Source: Arthrobacter citreus
GTDB taxonomy: Bacteria > Actinomycetota > Actinomycetes > Actinomycetales > Micrococcaceae
DNA length: 64,000 bases
Reading direction: 5' to 3'
Assembly: GCF_038405225.1 (NCBI RefSeq)
Contig: NZ_CP151657.1
Coordinates: 868,001 to 932,000, forward strand
The position numbers and the translations under genes were made by a program. Below the pieces are notes generated by a model. The model saw only the letters and a list, made by a program, of their open reading frames with translations, was not told the origin of the DNA and did not search any database. How positions within the stretch are numbered: the first letter of the stretch is position 1; each line of letters opens with the position of its first letter. Positions 17,157-25,881 of this stretch are shown here, in pieces.

Positions 17157-17759
17157 CTAACCCTTCATGCCCTGGGCGATGTTCTTTGCCGTGGCGGAAT
17201 CCGGGCCCGGAGCCGGGACAAAAATGGCCTCCCGGTAGTAGCGCAGCTCGTTGATGGAATCCACGATGTCGCCGAGCGCGCGGTGGTTTCCGGTCTTCGC
17301 CGGCGCCTGGAAGTACGCGCGGGGGTACCAGCGGCGTGCCAGTTCCTTGATGGTGGATACGTCGATGATCCGGTAATGCAGGTAATCGATCACCTCGGGC
17401 ATGTCCCGGGCCAGGAACATTTTGTCGGTGCCCACGGAGTTGCCGGCCAGCTGGGCCTTCTTGGGCTCCGGGACCCATTTGGTGATGTATTCGATGACCT
17501 GCGCTTCGGCCTCCGCCATGGACATGCCGTTGGGCAGTTCGTCCAGGAGCTTGGATGTCGTGTGCATGTTCCGCACAAAGTCACCCATTTGGGCCAGGGC
17601 TGCGTCATCGGGGCGGATCACCACGTCCACCCCGTCTCCCAGGATGTTCAGCTCGGAGTCGGTCACCAGGACGGCCACTTCGATCAGGGCGTCATCCTTG
17701 ATGTCCAGGCCGGTCATTTCACAGTCAATCCAGACAATGCGTTCATTAGTTATTGGCAC
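17157..17759 (-). CDS. orn: Oligoribonuclease
   Basis: This 200-residue DEDDh exonuclease degrades 2-5 nt RNA fragments and pGpG to mononucleotides. Motifs are WIDCEMTGLD (Asp/Glu), ALAQMGDFVRNMHTTSKLL, GNSVGTDKMFLARDMPEV (Asp) and GNHRALGDIVDSI (His, Asp). The GTG at 17759 gives the family start (PITNERIVWIDCEM). An in-frame extension further upstream is Pro/Arg-rich and is an artefact of high GC. There is no clear ribosome site, and the message may begin at or near the start codon. Confidence 0.96.
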   Translation of the reverse strand: MPITNERIVWIDCEMTGLDIKDDALIEVAVLVTDSELNILGDGVDVVIRPDDAALAQMGDFVRNMHTTSKLLDELPNGMSMAEAEAQVIEYITKWVPEPKKAQLAGNSVGTDKMFLARDMPEVIDYLHYRIIDVSTIKELARRWYPRAYFQAPAKTGNHRALGDIVDSINELRYYREAIFVPAPGPDSATAKNIAQGMKG

Positions 17760-17863
17760 AGAACCAATGTACCGCGCTGCTCCGGGAGGCACGGCAGCGT
17801 GGGATCGGGGCCGGGGAAACGGGTCCGGGGGAGTGGGGCCGGGAGGAAACGGTTCGGAGCGGC

Positions 17864-19177
17864 TCAGAGGCTGGAGTGGCTGCGCTGTTGGCGTTCCGTG
17901 CCGGAGGTGTCGACGGCGGATGCTGCGGCAACGTAGCGCTGGACCGGAAGCTGGCCGGTCTCGGGCGGCCCGAAGACCCGCGTCCACCGGCTTTCGCCGT
18001 CGCTGTTTTCGGCCGTGGCGGCAGTGTCTGTGGCGGCGTTGCCTGTGGCGGCAGTGGCTGCGGAAGCAGCGTCAGCGGCTGCCGTGGCGTCTGCTGGTGC
18101 GTCAGCTGGTACATCGCCTGGTTCATCGGGTGATGCGTCGGCCGGTGCATTGGTTGAGGGACCGGGAACGGATTGCGGACCCGCATCCGAAGCGGGCGCG
18201 GCAGGCGCGGCTCCCGCCGCGGCCTTCCCGGCGTTCTTCTTTTTGGTGGATGCGGCAGCGGCAGCAGCTGCGGCGCGTCGTGCCCGACGGCTGTCAGTGA
18301 CAGCTGCACCGGTGTCGATACCCTGCAGGACAGCACCGGCCGGAGCCGCCGGAACCGCGGGATCCGCCGGGGATGAGCTGCTCCGGGCCGGTGACGTTGC
18401 GGGGCCGGAAGCCGGTTTGCGGGCGAAAACCGAGACCACCGGCATCACTCCGGTTGTGGGGTCGGCGGCGCGCATCTGCTTGCGGGTCAGCGGGGCTTCG
18501 GCGGCGGCCGCCTGGGAAGCCGCCGGGGCAGCTGCCGCCGGAACGGGCACCGGCTCCTTAGCGTTGGCAGCCTTGGCGCGGGTGGTTTCCTCAGCCGCAG
18601 CCATGGCCGACTGATGGTTCTTAGCCGGTTTCGCCACAGCTACCTTCGGCGCCGCAGTTTCCTTTGCCAGCGCAGCTTCGTCCACCGGAGCGGCGGGGGG
18701 CGCAGCCGGAGCGGCAGGGGGAGTGGAGGACACATACCAGACGGCACTGAAGGACAGCAGGAGAAGGAACCCGCAGACCGCAGTTACTTTCCAGTCAATG
18801 CCGGCCCACATCATGGCTGCGGCGGACGTGAGAGCGAGGAAAACCCCCCAACCGAGCAGGTCGTGGTTCCTCCGGACGGATTGCGGCAATGCGGTCCTGG
18901 CAGGCGATGCGGTCCTGACGGGTGCAGTCCGCGTGCTTCGGCTGGAAGTGCGGCGCGGGCGCAGCTGTGCACCGCCGTCGGCCTGTGCTCCGCCGTCGGC
19001 CGGCGACGACGCAGCGGTGCCTTGAGCCGGTTCGGCCGTGTCTTGAGCCGATGCAGCCGCCCCTTGAGCAGCCACACGGGCAATAGTGCCCTCCCCGGGC
19101 ACCGGTTCGGGCGCTGGAATGCGCGGCCCGTCGTCGTGCCGTTGTCTGTCTTCACTGTCTGCCCGGTGGCGCCCCAC
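17864..19177 (-). CDS. Ala/Pro-rich membrane protein, unknown function
   Basis: I do not recognise this gene. The product of about 437 residues has an Arg/Thr/Ser-rich amino part, a two-helix membrane hairpin around residues 108-148 (LLGWGVFLALTSAAAMMWAGI and VTAVCGFLLLLSFSAVWYV) and a long low-complexity carboxy region of Ala, Pro, Lys and Asp. It ends in a less biased segment (SRWTRVFGPPETGQLPVQRYVAAASA) that may be the conserved part. The start is uncertain: GTG 19177 follows aaggcgg at a good distance, and TTG 19207 is the longest option. It is divergent from the mannosyltransferase gene, so an envelope role is possible but unproven. Confidence 0.7.
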   Translation of the reverse strand: MGRHRADSEDRQRHDDGPRIPAPEPVPGEGTIARVAAQGAAASAQDTAEPAQGTAASSPADGGAQADGGAQLRPRRTSSRSTRTAPVRTASPARTALPQSVRRNHDLLGWGVFLALTSAAAMMWAGIDWKVTAVCGFLLLLSFSAVWYVSSTPPAAPAAPPAAPVDEAALAKETAAPKVAVAKPAKNHQSAMAAAEETTRAKAANAKEPVPVPAAAAPAASQAAAAEAPLTRKQMRAADPTTGVMPVVSVFARKPASGPATSPARSSSSPADPAVPAAPAGAVLQGIDTGAAVTDSRRARRAAAAAAAASTKKKNAGKAAAGAAPAAPASDAGPQSVPGPSTNAPADASPDEPGDVPADAPADATAAADAASAATAATGNAATDTAATAENSDGESRWTRVFGPPETGQLPVQRYVAAASAVDTSGTERQQRSHSSL

Positions 19178-19441
19178 AGCCAATACCGCCTTGCCTTGAT
19201 GATCCAAACGGATTTCAGTCTATGTGACGCGCCCCGCATAGCCGTGTTCCGCTTCAGGCGCGTCACTGCCGTGCCGCGGCCGTCCCGGCCATGCAGGTCC
19301 CTCGATGCTAATATTTGGGCTAACTGACGGTCGTTGCCGCTGCGTGCCGCAGCTCGTGAAATCCGGCCTGCGCCGTGAATCCGGCCCGTGCCGCCACGCC
19401 GTTGGGCAATTTGTACGAACCCAAAGATTGGAACCACGCAG

Positions 19442-20980
19442 ATGGCCGCCCAGGTCCCCGCGACCGAGCCTTCGCCTCCGGACACGGAAACGGCGAAAGC
19501 CCACAACCCCAACGTCGCGATTATCCAGGGGCTCGTTGGTTCCCTCATGATGCTCGCGGGTTCCCTTGGTGTCGGCTGGCTGTCGCTGGCTTCCTATGAT
19601 CTTCGCCGCAACCCGGTCATCATGTGGCTGCGCTTTGAACCGGAGGGCTCCGTGCTCTCCGTCTTCCTGCTGGCGCTGGGCGGAATGCTTTTGGTTCGTT
19701 CCTGGCTGCGGCTTGGCCAGCGCATCACTTCCTGGGGACCGGAAAGCCGGCCGGTGGTGCTGAAGGCCGTCATTGCCTGGGGCGCCCCCATGTGCGTTGC
19801 CCTGCCGCTCTTCAGCCGTGACGTTTTCGCGTACATCGCGCAGGGACTGGTCATGGTCAGCGGGCTGAATCCGTATAAGGACGGCTATTCGCAGATCTCC
19901 AACTATCTGCAGATTGGCGCCGACGATCTCTGGGCGCAGAGCCCAACCCCCTACGGCCCGGTGTTCCTGTGGCTCGAGGAACTGGTCATCAGGGTCACCG
20001 ACGGCCAGCCCGAATACTCCATCCTGCTCTTCCGCCTGATCTCCCTGATCGGCGTTGCACTGTGCGTCTACTACGTGCCCAAGCTCGCGGAACTGCACAA
20101 CATCAACCCCAACCGTGCCCTGTGGCTCACTGCAGCCAACCCGCTGTTCCTGACCACCTTCATCGCCAGCATCCACAATGACGCGCTGATGATCGGACTG
20201 GCTTTGGCCGGCCTGTACCTGGCGGCCACCAAGCGCGCCATTCCGGGGATCCTGCTGATCACGCTCTCGGTCGGGATCAAGCCGATCACGCTGATTCTGC
20301 TGCCCTTCGTGGGCCTCCTGTGGGCCGGCAAGGGAGCATCCTGGCGGCGCAAGTTCCTCTACTGGTTCATGACGGCCGGCATTTCCCTGGGCCTGCTGTG
20401 GATCATGGGCGTCATCAACGGATTTGGCTTCGGCTGGGTGGGCGCGCTGAGCACCCCGGGCAGCGTCTGGATCTGGTACGCGCCCATCGGGTTCCTCGGT
20501 ATGCTCGTCGCCACGCTGGGCAACGCCCTGGGCCTTCCCGGCTGGACGTTTGCGGACATCGTGCACACGCTGGGCCGCGTGGCCTCGATCATCATCGTGT
20601 TCTGGCAGATGTTCGTGGGCGAGTACAGCAGGCTGGTGCGCCGCCTGGCCCTGGCGTTCGCCGCCGTCGTGCTCCTGGCGCCGATGATCCAGTCCTGGTA
20701 CGTGGTGTGGCTGATTCCGCTGTTTGCCGTGACCGGGATCCGCAACGACTGGCAGGTCAAGACGCTGTACCTGCTGGTGTCGTTCTTCATGGTCTACGCC
20801 ATCAGTGACCAGCTCGATATCTGGCCCTACTTCGACTTCAGCCTCAGCGCCGCCCGGCAGATTGCTGCCGTGACGGCACTGGGCTTTGCGCTGTACCTGA
20901 TTTTCCTGGACCCCAAAACGAAGGTCCTGTTCCGGAAAAAGCTTACGGAGCCGACTCCGGGCGAACTCCGGAAGCGGTGA
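19442..20980 (+). CDS. mptB: Polyprenol-phosphomannose-dependent alpha-1,6-mannosyltransferase (MptA/MptB type, GT-C)
   Basis: This 512-residue integral membrane protein has about 12-13 hydrophobic helices. The first periplasmic loop carries LFSRDVFAYIAQG, where the Asp is the usual GT-C catalytic residue, followed by NPYKDGY and PTPYGPVFLWLEE, all hallmarks of the MptA/MptB family. In corynebacteria and mycobacteria these enzymes extend the alpha-1,6-mannan core of lipomannan from polyprenyl-phosphomannose; Micrococcaceae also make lipomannan. ATG 19442 is chosen with ggaacc in front; earlier in-frame codons look non-coding. Its last 38 bases overlap the convergent GT87 gene. Confidence 0.88.
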   Translation: MAAQVPATEPSPPDTETAKAHNPNVAIIQGLVGSLMMLAGSLGVGWLSLASYDLRRNPVIMWLRFEPEGSVLSVFLLALGGMLLVRSWLRLGQRITSWGPESRPVVLKAVIAWGAPMCVALPLFSRDVFAYIAQGLVMVSGLNPYKDGYSQISNYLQIGADDLWAQSPTPYGPVFLWLEELVIRVTDGQPEYSILLFRLISLIGVALCVYYVPKLAELHNINPNRALWLTAANPLFLTTFIASIHNDALMIGLALAGLYLAATKRAIPGILLITLSVGIKPITLILLPFVGLLWAGKGASWRRKFLYWFMTAGISLGLLWIMGVINGFGFGWVGALSTPGSVWIWYAPIGFLGMLVATLGNALGLPGWTFADIVHTLGRVASIIIVFWQMFVGEYSRLVRRLALAFAAVVLLAPMIQSWYVVWLIPLFAVTGIRNDWQVKTLYLLVSFFMVYAISDQLDIWPYFDFSLSAARQIAAVTALGFALYLIFLDPKTKVLFRKKLTEPTPGELRKR

Positions 20981-22211
20981 CCCGGCCGCTTCCGCCCGCC
21001 TTTGTCAGACGCACGATCCTCAGCAGGGACCAGCCGAACAGGACCAGGAGCAGGATATTGCGGACCGTGAGCAGCAGCGCAACAACCACGTTCAGGTCGT
21101 TGTACAGAGCTGCGTAGAACATGGGGTAAACCAGCGTGGTCAGCGAAGCAATGACCAGCATCAGGACGGCGGGGACCCGCCAGCTGCGGCCTTCCCAGGC
21201 AACGCCAACGGCCACCACCGCTCCGAGCCACAGCATGAACTGCGGCGAGCCCACCTTGTTGAAGACGATAAACGCCGCCACCAGCGCCAGCGAGCCCGCA
21301 ATCAGCAGCTGGCCGGCGTCGGCGCCGCGGCGCATGGCCCAGAACAGCAGGACGACGACGGCGAGGGCCGCCAGCGCCAGCAGCGGCATCATGAGCGCGG
21401 CCACCGGTTCCCCCAGGGCGCCGCGGACCTCACGGGTGTTGATGAGCTTGTCCTCGTAAATGAAGGCATCGGACCCGCCCAGGATCGCCTGCCACAGCCC
21501 CGGAGTGGTGAACGGAGCCTCCATCTGCATTCCGCGTGCCCCCTGCGCTCCGACGAAGGACAGCAGATGGGACAGGCCGCCGCCGGCGATGACGATTCCG
21601 GCCATTACCAGGGATACCGCGGCGCCGGTCAGCACCAGAGTTCCGCGCCGGCGCCAGGTGACCAGGACCGCCAGAATAACCGCGGCCGGCCAGACCTTCA
21701 TCCAGGTGGCGAACGCCAGCAGCGCCGACGCGATGACGGGACGGCTGGCCAGCAGCAGCAGGGCAATGATGACCAGCGGTGCGGTGAGTCCGTCGATCCG
21801 GCCCACGGCCACCGGACCCAGCAGCCCGGTGGCGAGCAGCCACCAGTAGGCGGACGCATAGCGCGGGGGCGTTCCCGGCTTGCTGATGACAGCCACGGCA
21901 GCGGCGTTCAGGGCCGTAAAGAGAAGGAACCAGATGAGCTGGTACGGCCCCCACCCCAGCACTGCGGCCAGAAGCATGGGAAGCAGGGCGCCGATGGGGT
22001 AGACCCAGTCAGTGCTGATGCCCTGCCAGACGCCGTCATTGATCCCCTGGAAAGCCCACTGCCGGTAGATATTGATGTCGCTGAGAACCCCGCCGGAAAA
22101 AATGAGCGACGACAACGCCGCAAAGAACACCAGATGGACCAGAGCGAAGCAAATCCATAACGATTTCCGGCGCATGAAGCGCTCCTGCAAAGGGGCCAGT
22201 TTCTGCGACAT
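20943..22211 (-). CDS. GT87-family (DUF2029) membrane mannosyltransferase-like protein
   Basis: This 422-residue multi-pass protein has about 10 hydrophobic helices. The amino end has GGVLSDINIYRQWAFQGI, with the loop Asp expected of GT-C enzymes, then YPIGALLPMLL. This matches the GT87/DUF2029 group, which includes PimE, the alpha-1,2-mannosyltransferase for polar PIMs. The exact donor and acceptor are unknown. It ends convergently inside the MptB-like gene, which suggests related timing or mutual antisense effects. The ATG at 22211 has aaggaga 12 bases upstream. Confidence 0.82.
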   Translation of the reverse strand: MSQKLAPLQERFMRRKSLWICFALVHLVFFAALSSLIFSGGVLSDINIYRQWAFQGINDGVWQGISTDWVYPIGALLPMLLAAVLGWGPYQLIWFLLFTALNAAAVAVISKPGTPPRYASAYWWLLATGLLGPVAVGRIDGLTAPLVIIALLLLASRPVIASALLAFATWMKVWPAAVILAVLVTWRRRGTLVLTGAAVSLVMAGIVIAGGGLSHLLSFVGAQGARGMQMEAPFTTPGLWQAILGGSDAFIYEDKLINTREVRGALGEPVAALMMPLLALAALAVVVLLFWAMRRGADAGQLLIAGSLALVAAFIVFNKVGSPQFMLWLGAVVAVGVAWEGRSWRVPAVLMLVIASLTTLVYPMFYAALYNDLNVVVALLLTVRNILLLVLFGWSLLRIVRLTKAGGSGRVTASGVRPESAP

Positions 22212-22328
22212 TCCGGGTGGTTCTCCTTAGGTGATGCAGGTGCCGTGCCCTGTTCGGACACAGCGATAAGGCTACCGGCGGCCGTGCCGCGGCATGCAAT
22301 CCGTCGTTGGACACGGGATACTGGAGGA

Positions 22329-22742
22329 ATGACCGACGGAACAGAACACGTAATCACGGCCGATTTTGATGTCTCGGAATGGGAACCCACGCCTTATCAG
22401 GTTGAAGGAACCAACAGTGAACTCTCCACAGTCCGGGCAGTGAAAATCTTCGAAGGGGACATTGTCGGCACCAGTGTCGCAGACCTCATCATGGCCGGAA
22501 ACGCCGTCGGTGCCGGGTACGTCTGCTCCGAGGTGTTTGCCGGCTCAATCAACGGGCGTGAAGGCACCATGGTCATTCAGCACTGGGGAGTGGCCGAAGG
22601 CACCGCCACCGCCAGCTCAGGCCACATCATTCCCGGTTCCGGCACGGACGGACTGGCGGGAATCTCCGGCAAGGCGATCTTCACCCAGGAACCCGATGGC
22701 CAGCACCGGCTCGAGCTGCGTGTGACACTGCCCGAAGAGTAA
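22329..22742 (+). CDS. DUF3224 domain protein
   Basis: This small beta-rich protein of 137 residues belongs to DUF3224 (a lipocalin-like or AOC-barrel-like fold). Recognisable pieces are FDVSEWEPTPY near the start and GTMVIQHWGVAEG and GSGTDGLAGISGKAIF in the middle. The function is unknown; no catalytic residues are assigned to this family. The ATG follows ggagga closely. It is convergent with the M50B peptidase gene (8 bases between) and divergent from the GT87 gene. Confidence 0.85.
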   Translation: MTDGTEHVITADFDVSEWEPTPYQVEGTNSELSTVRAVKIFEGDIVGTSVADLIMAGNAVGAGYVCSEVFAGSINGREGTMVIQHWGVAEGTATASSGHIIPGSGTDGLAGISGKAIFTQEPDGQHRLELRVTLPEE

Positions 22743-22750
22743 TCGCCGGG

Positions 22751-23509
22751 TCAGGTCCCCCAGGCACCGACGGCGGGGCGGGCCCACCAGAGGGCACCGG
22801 CCGCCGACAAGGCGATAACCGCGGCAAAGGCCACCAGCCAGACCGCTGACGGAACACCGGTGCGCTGGTACAGGATGTACGCGTCCGAGCTTTGCAGGGA
22901 CCGCCGGCGCCGGGTGTGGACGCTGAGGACATTCAGCCAGTCCCGGACCGAGCCGGCCAGCAGCGCCATCCCCACCGCCAGCGTGATGCACGAAACGGCC
23001 AAGGGCGAAGCAAACCACACCAGCAGCACCGAGACCGCCGCGCAGCTGAAGGCGATCAGGAACCCCTGCGCATTGCGGATGAACAGCAGTGCCGCGAGCA
23101 GGACCAGCGCCCCGGCGGACAACGCGAAGCCGGCCCAGCCGGAAAAAGCAGCCCACACCAGGACAGCGCCCGTGACGGCGGGAACGGGGTAGCCCCAGAA
23201 GCCCGTCCACGCGGCGGCAAACCGGCTGTGTCCCATGCTGCGCATCTGTCCGGAATGATCGAACCTCAGCTGGATACCCTTCACCACCTGCCCGGTCATC
23301 AGGGCGGCAAAGGCATGTCCGAGCTCGTGGACAAAAGTGACAAACAGTCCGAACCACCGCCACACCGGCCGGGGAATGGTGAGCGCTGCGGCCGCCGCGG
23401 CTATCAGCAGCAGGACCTGCGGCGCCACCTCCAGGGGAGTGCCGCGCGTAAAGCCTTCCATCACCCGGTCCCACCACTGGCCTGCGACGTCCAAGAAGGA
23501 AGTGCCCAA
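22751..23509 (-). CDS. M50B-type membrane metallopeptidase-like protein
   Basis: This 252-residue protein has about 6-7 membrane helices. The zinc motif HELGH lies in the second helix region (VTFVHELGHAFAALMTG, about residue 60), and the PF13398-type second motif is GYPVPAVTGA. The classical S2P LDG motif is not present, so this is the M50B group rather than RseP/Rip1. The TTG start directly follows the stop of the anti-sigma gene, implying translational coupling. Because intramembrane proteases release sigma factors from RskA-like anti-sigmas elsewhere, a role in that signalling is an attractive guess, not shown. Confidence 0.83.
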   Translation of the reverse strand: MGTSFLDVAGQWWDRVMEGFTRGTPLEVAPQVLLLIAAAAAALTIPRPVWRWFGLFVTFVHELGHAFAALMTGQVVKGIQLRFDHSGQMRSMGHSRFAAAWTGFWGYPVPAVTGAVLVWAAFSGWAGFALSAGALVLLAALLFIRNAQGFLIAFSCAAVSVLLVWFASPLAVSCITLAVGMALLAGSVRDWLNVLSVHTRRRRSLQSSDAYILYQRTGVPSAVWLVAFAAVIALSAAGALWWARPAVGAWGT

Positions 23510-24319
23510 CTAGATGTCCAACTGGCCGCGCAGGATCGAATCGCCCGAGTGCGCAGGATCGCCGTCGTAGGGTTCGTCCGAAATATCCACTACCGGGTAC
23601 TGGCTCAGGTCGAGGTCCGCGGGCAGCTCGAAGGAGGCCTCGGTGCCTTCCATCGTCCCGAGGCTGACCATGGATGCCGCATCCGGTGCGAGGAGCCACA
23701 CCTCCCGGTAGCCCTGGGCTGAATCACTGCTGGAGGTCACCACCAGTTCACGCCGGCCGTCCGGCAGCCGGTCGATGACCGCGCTTCCGGTATCCGAATA
23801 CGAGGCCAGGGGTGCCAGCTCCGCCGAAGCAACCACTTCCGGACCCGGGGCCGGGTCCACCGCGCTCACTGCGCCCCAAACACCTGCTCCGGCGACGACG
23901 ACGGCGGCTGCCGCAGCGGCGAGCCAGGTTCCGGTTCTCCTCCGGCGGGCAGCAGCCAGTGACGTCACCGAAGCTCCGGCCGGGGGAGAGACCGGGGACG
24001 CGCCGTGAGCGTCGGAGGACAGCGGGTCCTGCCGAAGGTCTTCGCTGAGGTTCAGTTCACGGTGAATGCCGGCCCACACGGAGGAATCCGGGGCCTGCAG
24101 CGGCTCCCCGGGACCGCTGACGACCGCAGCTGAGCCGTCCGGCACCCCGCCGTCGTCGTTCTCCACGGTTCCGGCACGCCTTGCCGCAGTGACGACCCGG
24201 GAAAATGAACCCAGATCGGCTCGGCAGCGGGGGCAGTCCTGTAAATGGGACGCTTCTTCATCAGTGGCAGTTTCGCCTAACGCCAGGAGGGTGAGCGCGT
24301 CATCATGCAGGTGCTGCAT
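23510..24319 (-). CDS. RskA-like anti-sigma factor
   Basis: This 269-residue single-pass membrane protein has a zinc-associated HxxxCxxC-type anti-sigma domain at the amino end (SHLQDCPRCRADL), an Ala-rich membrane helix (WLAAAAAAVVVAGAGVWGAVSAV, about residues 130-150) and an outer RskA domain (GSAVIDRLPDGRRELVVTSS, YREVWLLAPDAASMVSLG). It should hold the neighbouring ECF sigma factor at the membrane. ATG 24319 is chosen because ggaggt lies five bases before it; a GTG one codon earlier is less well spaced. It overlaps the end of the sigma gene by 17 bases, the usual arrangement for coupled sigma/anti-sigma pairs. Confidence 0.9.
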   Translation of the reverse strand: MQHLHDDALTLLALGETATDEEASHLQDCPRCRADLGSFSRVVTAARRAGTVENDDGGVPDGSAAVVSGPGEPLQAPDSSVWAGIHRELNLSEDLRQDPLSSDAHGASPVSPPAGASVTSLAAARRRRTGTWLAAAAAAVVVAGAGVWGAVSAVDPAPGPEVVASAELAPLASYSDTGSAVIDRLPDGRRELVVTSSSDSAQGYREVWLLAPDAASMVSLGTMEGTEASFELPADLDLSQYPVVDISDEPYDGDPAHSGDSILRGQLDI

Positions 24320-24872
24320 CACTGACCTCCAATCTTTGCCTCAGGTGTACGAGGCTTCGGCGTATATGGCTCTTAACGGTTCCCAGCGGCATTTCGAGCC
24401 GGTCGGCGATTTGCTGGTGGGTCAGGTCCTCGTGGAAGGCCAGCCGGAGGATTGAACCCTGCGGCTCACCAAGCCGGTCAAGTTCAGCTTCGATGACCAC
24501 CTTGTCGGCAACCCGGTCGGGGTTCCCGGCGCCGTCGTCCACCTCATCCCGGCGCTGGGAGGCCTCGGTTTCCCAGACGCTGACTTCGCGGCCCCGGGAG
24601 GTGCCCATCCCGGTGGCGACATTGCGGGTAATGCCGACCAGCCAGGACAGGAGCCCCGACTGTTCGGGGGAGTAGCTCGCCCGGTATTTCCAGGCCCGGA
24701 TGAAGACTTCCTGCACCACGTCGTCTGCGGCGGCGGAGTCGAAAAGGCGCCTGAGTGCCAGTGAACGGATCAGGGGAGCAAACCGGCGGTATGCCTCGGC
24801 GAGCGCAGTTTCGCTGCCCGAAGCGAAGGCACGGTCAAGGGCCGTGTCCTGCTCCACGGAACCGGCTGGCAT
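24303..24872 (-). CDS. sigK: SigK-like ECF RNA polymerase sigma factor
   Basis: The product of 189 residues has sigma region 2 (AYRRFAPLIRSLALRRLFDSAAADDVVQEVFIRAWKY) and region 4 with a helix-turn-helix (LAFHEDLTHQQIADRLEMPLGTVKSHIRRSLVHLRQRL). The link with an RskA-domain anti-sigma places it in the SigK/ECF19 group. In mycobacteria SigK drives secreted antigens and its own locus; the DUF4397 and sortase genes nearby are candidate targets here. ATG 24872 is chosen at the start of conserved sequence (aggaga 11 bases upstream); an earlier frame is open for 21 codons. Confidence 0.93.
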   Translation of the reverse strand: MPAGSVEQDTALDRAFASGSETALAEAYRRFAPLIRSLALRRLFDSAAADDVVQEVFIRAWKYRASYSPEQSGLLSWLVGITRNVATGMGTSRGREVSVWETEASQRRDEVDDGAGNPDRVADKVVIEAELDRLGEPQGSILRLAFHEDLTHQQIADRLEMPLGTVKSHIRRSLVHLRQRLEVSDAAPA

Positions 24873-24952
24873 CGGGTGCGGTCTCCTGATCTCGGGAAGC
24901 CGGCCCTGTGTGGGGCGGCCGTCCGGCCGGCCCACCGGGTCGGCAGTTTTCC

Positions 24953-25675
24953 CTATGATAGCGGTGCCGCTGTCAGGACGACGTTATCTTCATAGTCATC
25001 CTGTGCCTCCAGCCATTCTCCGCCGCAGGTAACCAGTTTGAGACGCGGCTCGCCGGTGCGGTCAAAAAGGCGGTGCCCGTCCAGGCTCCTCTTCGCGATG
25101 TTTTCGACTCCCTCCGTTGCATAGCGCAGCACTGATCCGTCTTCCCGGGTCACCGTCAGGATGGTTCCCTCGGCCACGTCCTTCAACCCGGCTATTGGCA
25201 GCTGCTCGGTGCGCGAGTCCACATGGGCGGCCAGCACGCTTGAGCCTTCGTCCGCGCCGGGGGCCGGACCATAGCGGTACCAGGCGGCTTGGTAATGGTT
25301 GTCCGGCAGGGCCATGGCCCCGTTTTCCTCAACTCCTCCCGGAATCACTTCAAGGTCAATCCCTGTTCCTTCCACCTGGACCCGCACCGGCCGCGGGATG
25401 GTTACCTCCGGCTCCGGAACGGCGGGGCGGATCTGGACAGCGGCGGGACCCGGAATTTGGGCCGGGGTCTGGGCTGGTGCCGGGGTTTGGGCCCCCGGTG
25501 AGGCCTCGGCACCCTGGGCAGGCGCCGAGGGGGTGACCGTCGCCGTCGCAGTGCCGGATCCGGTGGAGGCCGGCCCGTTCCCGGCTTCCATCCCGCAGGC
25601 GGCACTACCGGCGGCCAATGCTCCCGCCAGGGCAGCACCGGTCAACAGGCGGCGGATGGAGGTGGTGCGGGGCAT
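24953..25675 (-). CDS. Class F sortase-like lipoprotein
   Basis: This 240-residue exported protein has the signal peptide LLTGAALAGALAAGSAAC with a lipobox Cys at 27, then a Pro/Ala/Thr linker (40-95) and a sortase barrel. The catalytic His151 is in AAHVDSRT and Cys217 is in LKLVTCGG. No Arg occurs anywhere after the Cys, although sortases normally have a catalytic Arg there, so activity is doubtful or uses another residue. It follows the DUF4397 gene and precedes the sigK-like gene on the same strand. Sortases attach surface proteins; no LPXTG substrate is seen in the window. Confidence 0.86.
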   Translation of the reverse strand: MPRTTSIRRLLTGAALAGALAAGSAACGMEAGNGPASTGSGTATATVTPSAPAQGAEASPGAQTPAPAQTPAQIPGPAAVQIRPAVPEPEVTIPRPVRVQVEGTGIDLEVIPGGVEENGAMALPDNHYQAAWYRYGPAPGADEGSSVLAAHVDSRTEQLPIAGLKDVAEGTILTVTREDGSVLRYATEGVENIAKRSLDGHRLFDRTGEPRLKLVTCGGEWLEAQDDYEDNVVLTAAPLS

Positions 25676-25721
25676 ACGGACGGCCTTTCGTTTTGCTGCA
25701 GTTACAGGAGAAGCGGTGAAA

Positions 25722-25786
25722 CAGATGAAGCAGTGGGGGCAGATAAAGCAGCGGGTCAGGTGAAGCAGTGGGACAGGTAAAGCGGG
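25722..25786. repeat. Short tandem repeat upstream of the sortase-like gene
   Basis: There are about four tandem units of 17-18 bases (starts near 25722, 25740, 25757, 25774), with consensus like cagrtraagcagyggg. They lie 47-111 bases upstream of the sortase start on its leader side. Confidence 0.7.
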
Positions 25787-25789
25787 AAG

Positions 25790-25829
25790 CGGGGCCAGCC
25801 GCCGGGAAGAGTCCCGGCCGCTGGCCCCG
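25790..25829 (-). terminator. Hairpin after the DUF4397 gene
   Basis: Ten-base arms cggggccagc/gctggccccg enclose a second 7-bp stem (25801-25807 with 25812-25818). It lies about 50 bases past the DUF4397 stop and before the sortase gene, so the two are probably separately transcribed or attenuated. Confidence 0.65.
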
Positions 25830-25881
25830 TTACCGTCACGGATGGTTCCGGGAGAACCTGCCGCGTCGGTGCCGGAATAAC

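Noticed and set aside
25722-25786. CRISPR array
   Set aside because: Units are contiguous 17-18-bp repeats without unique spacers, and no cas gene is near.
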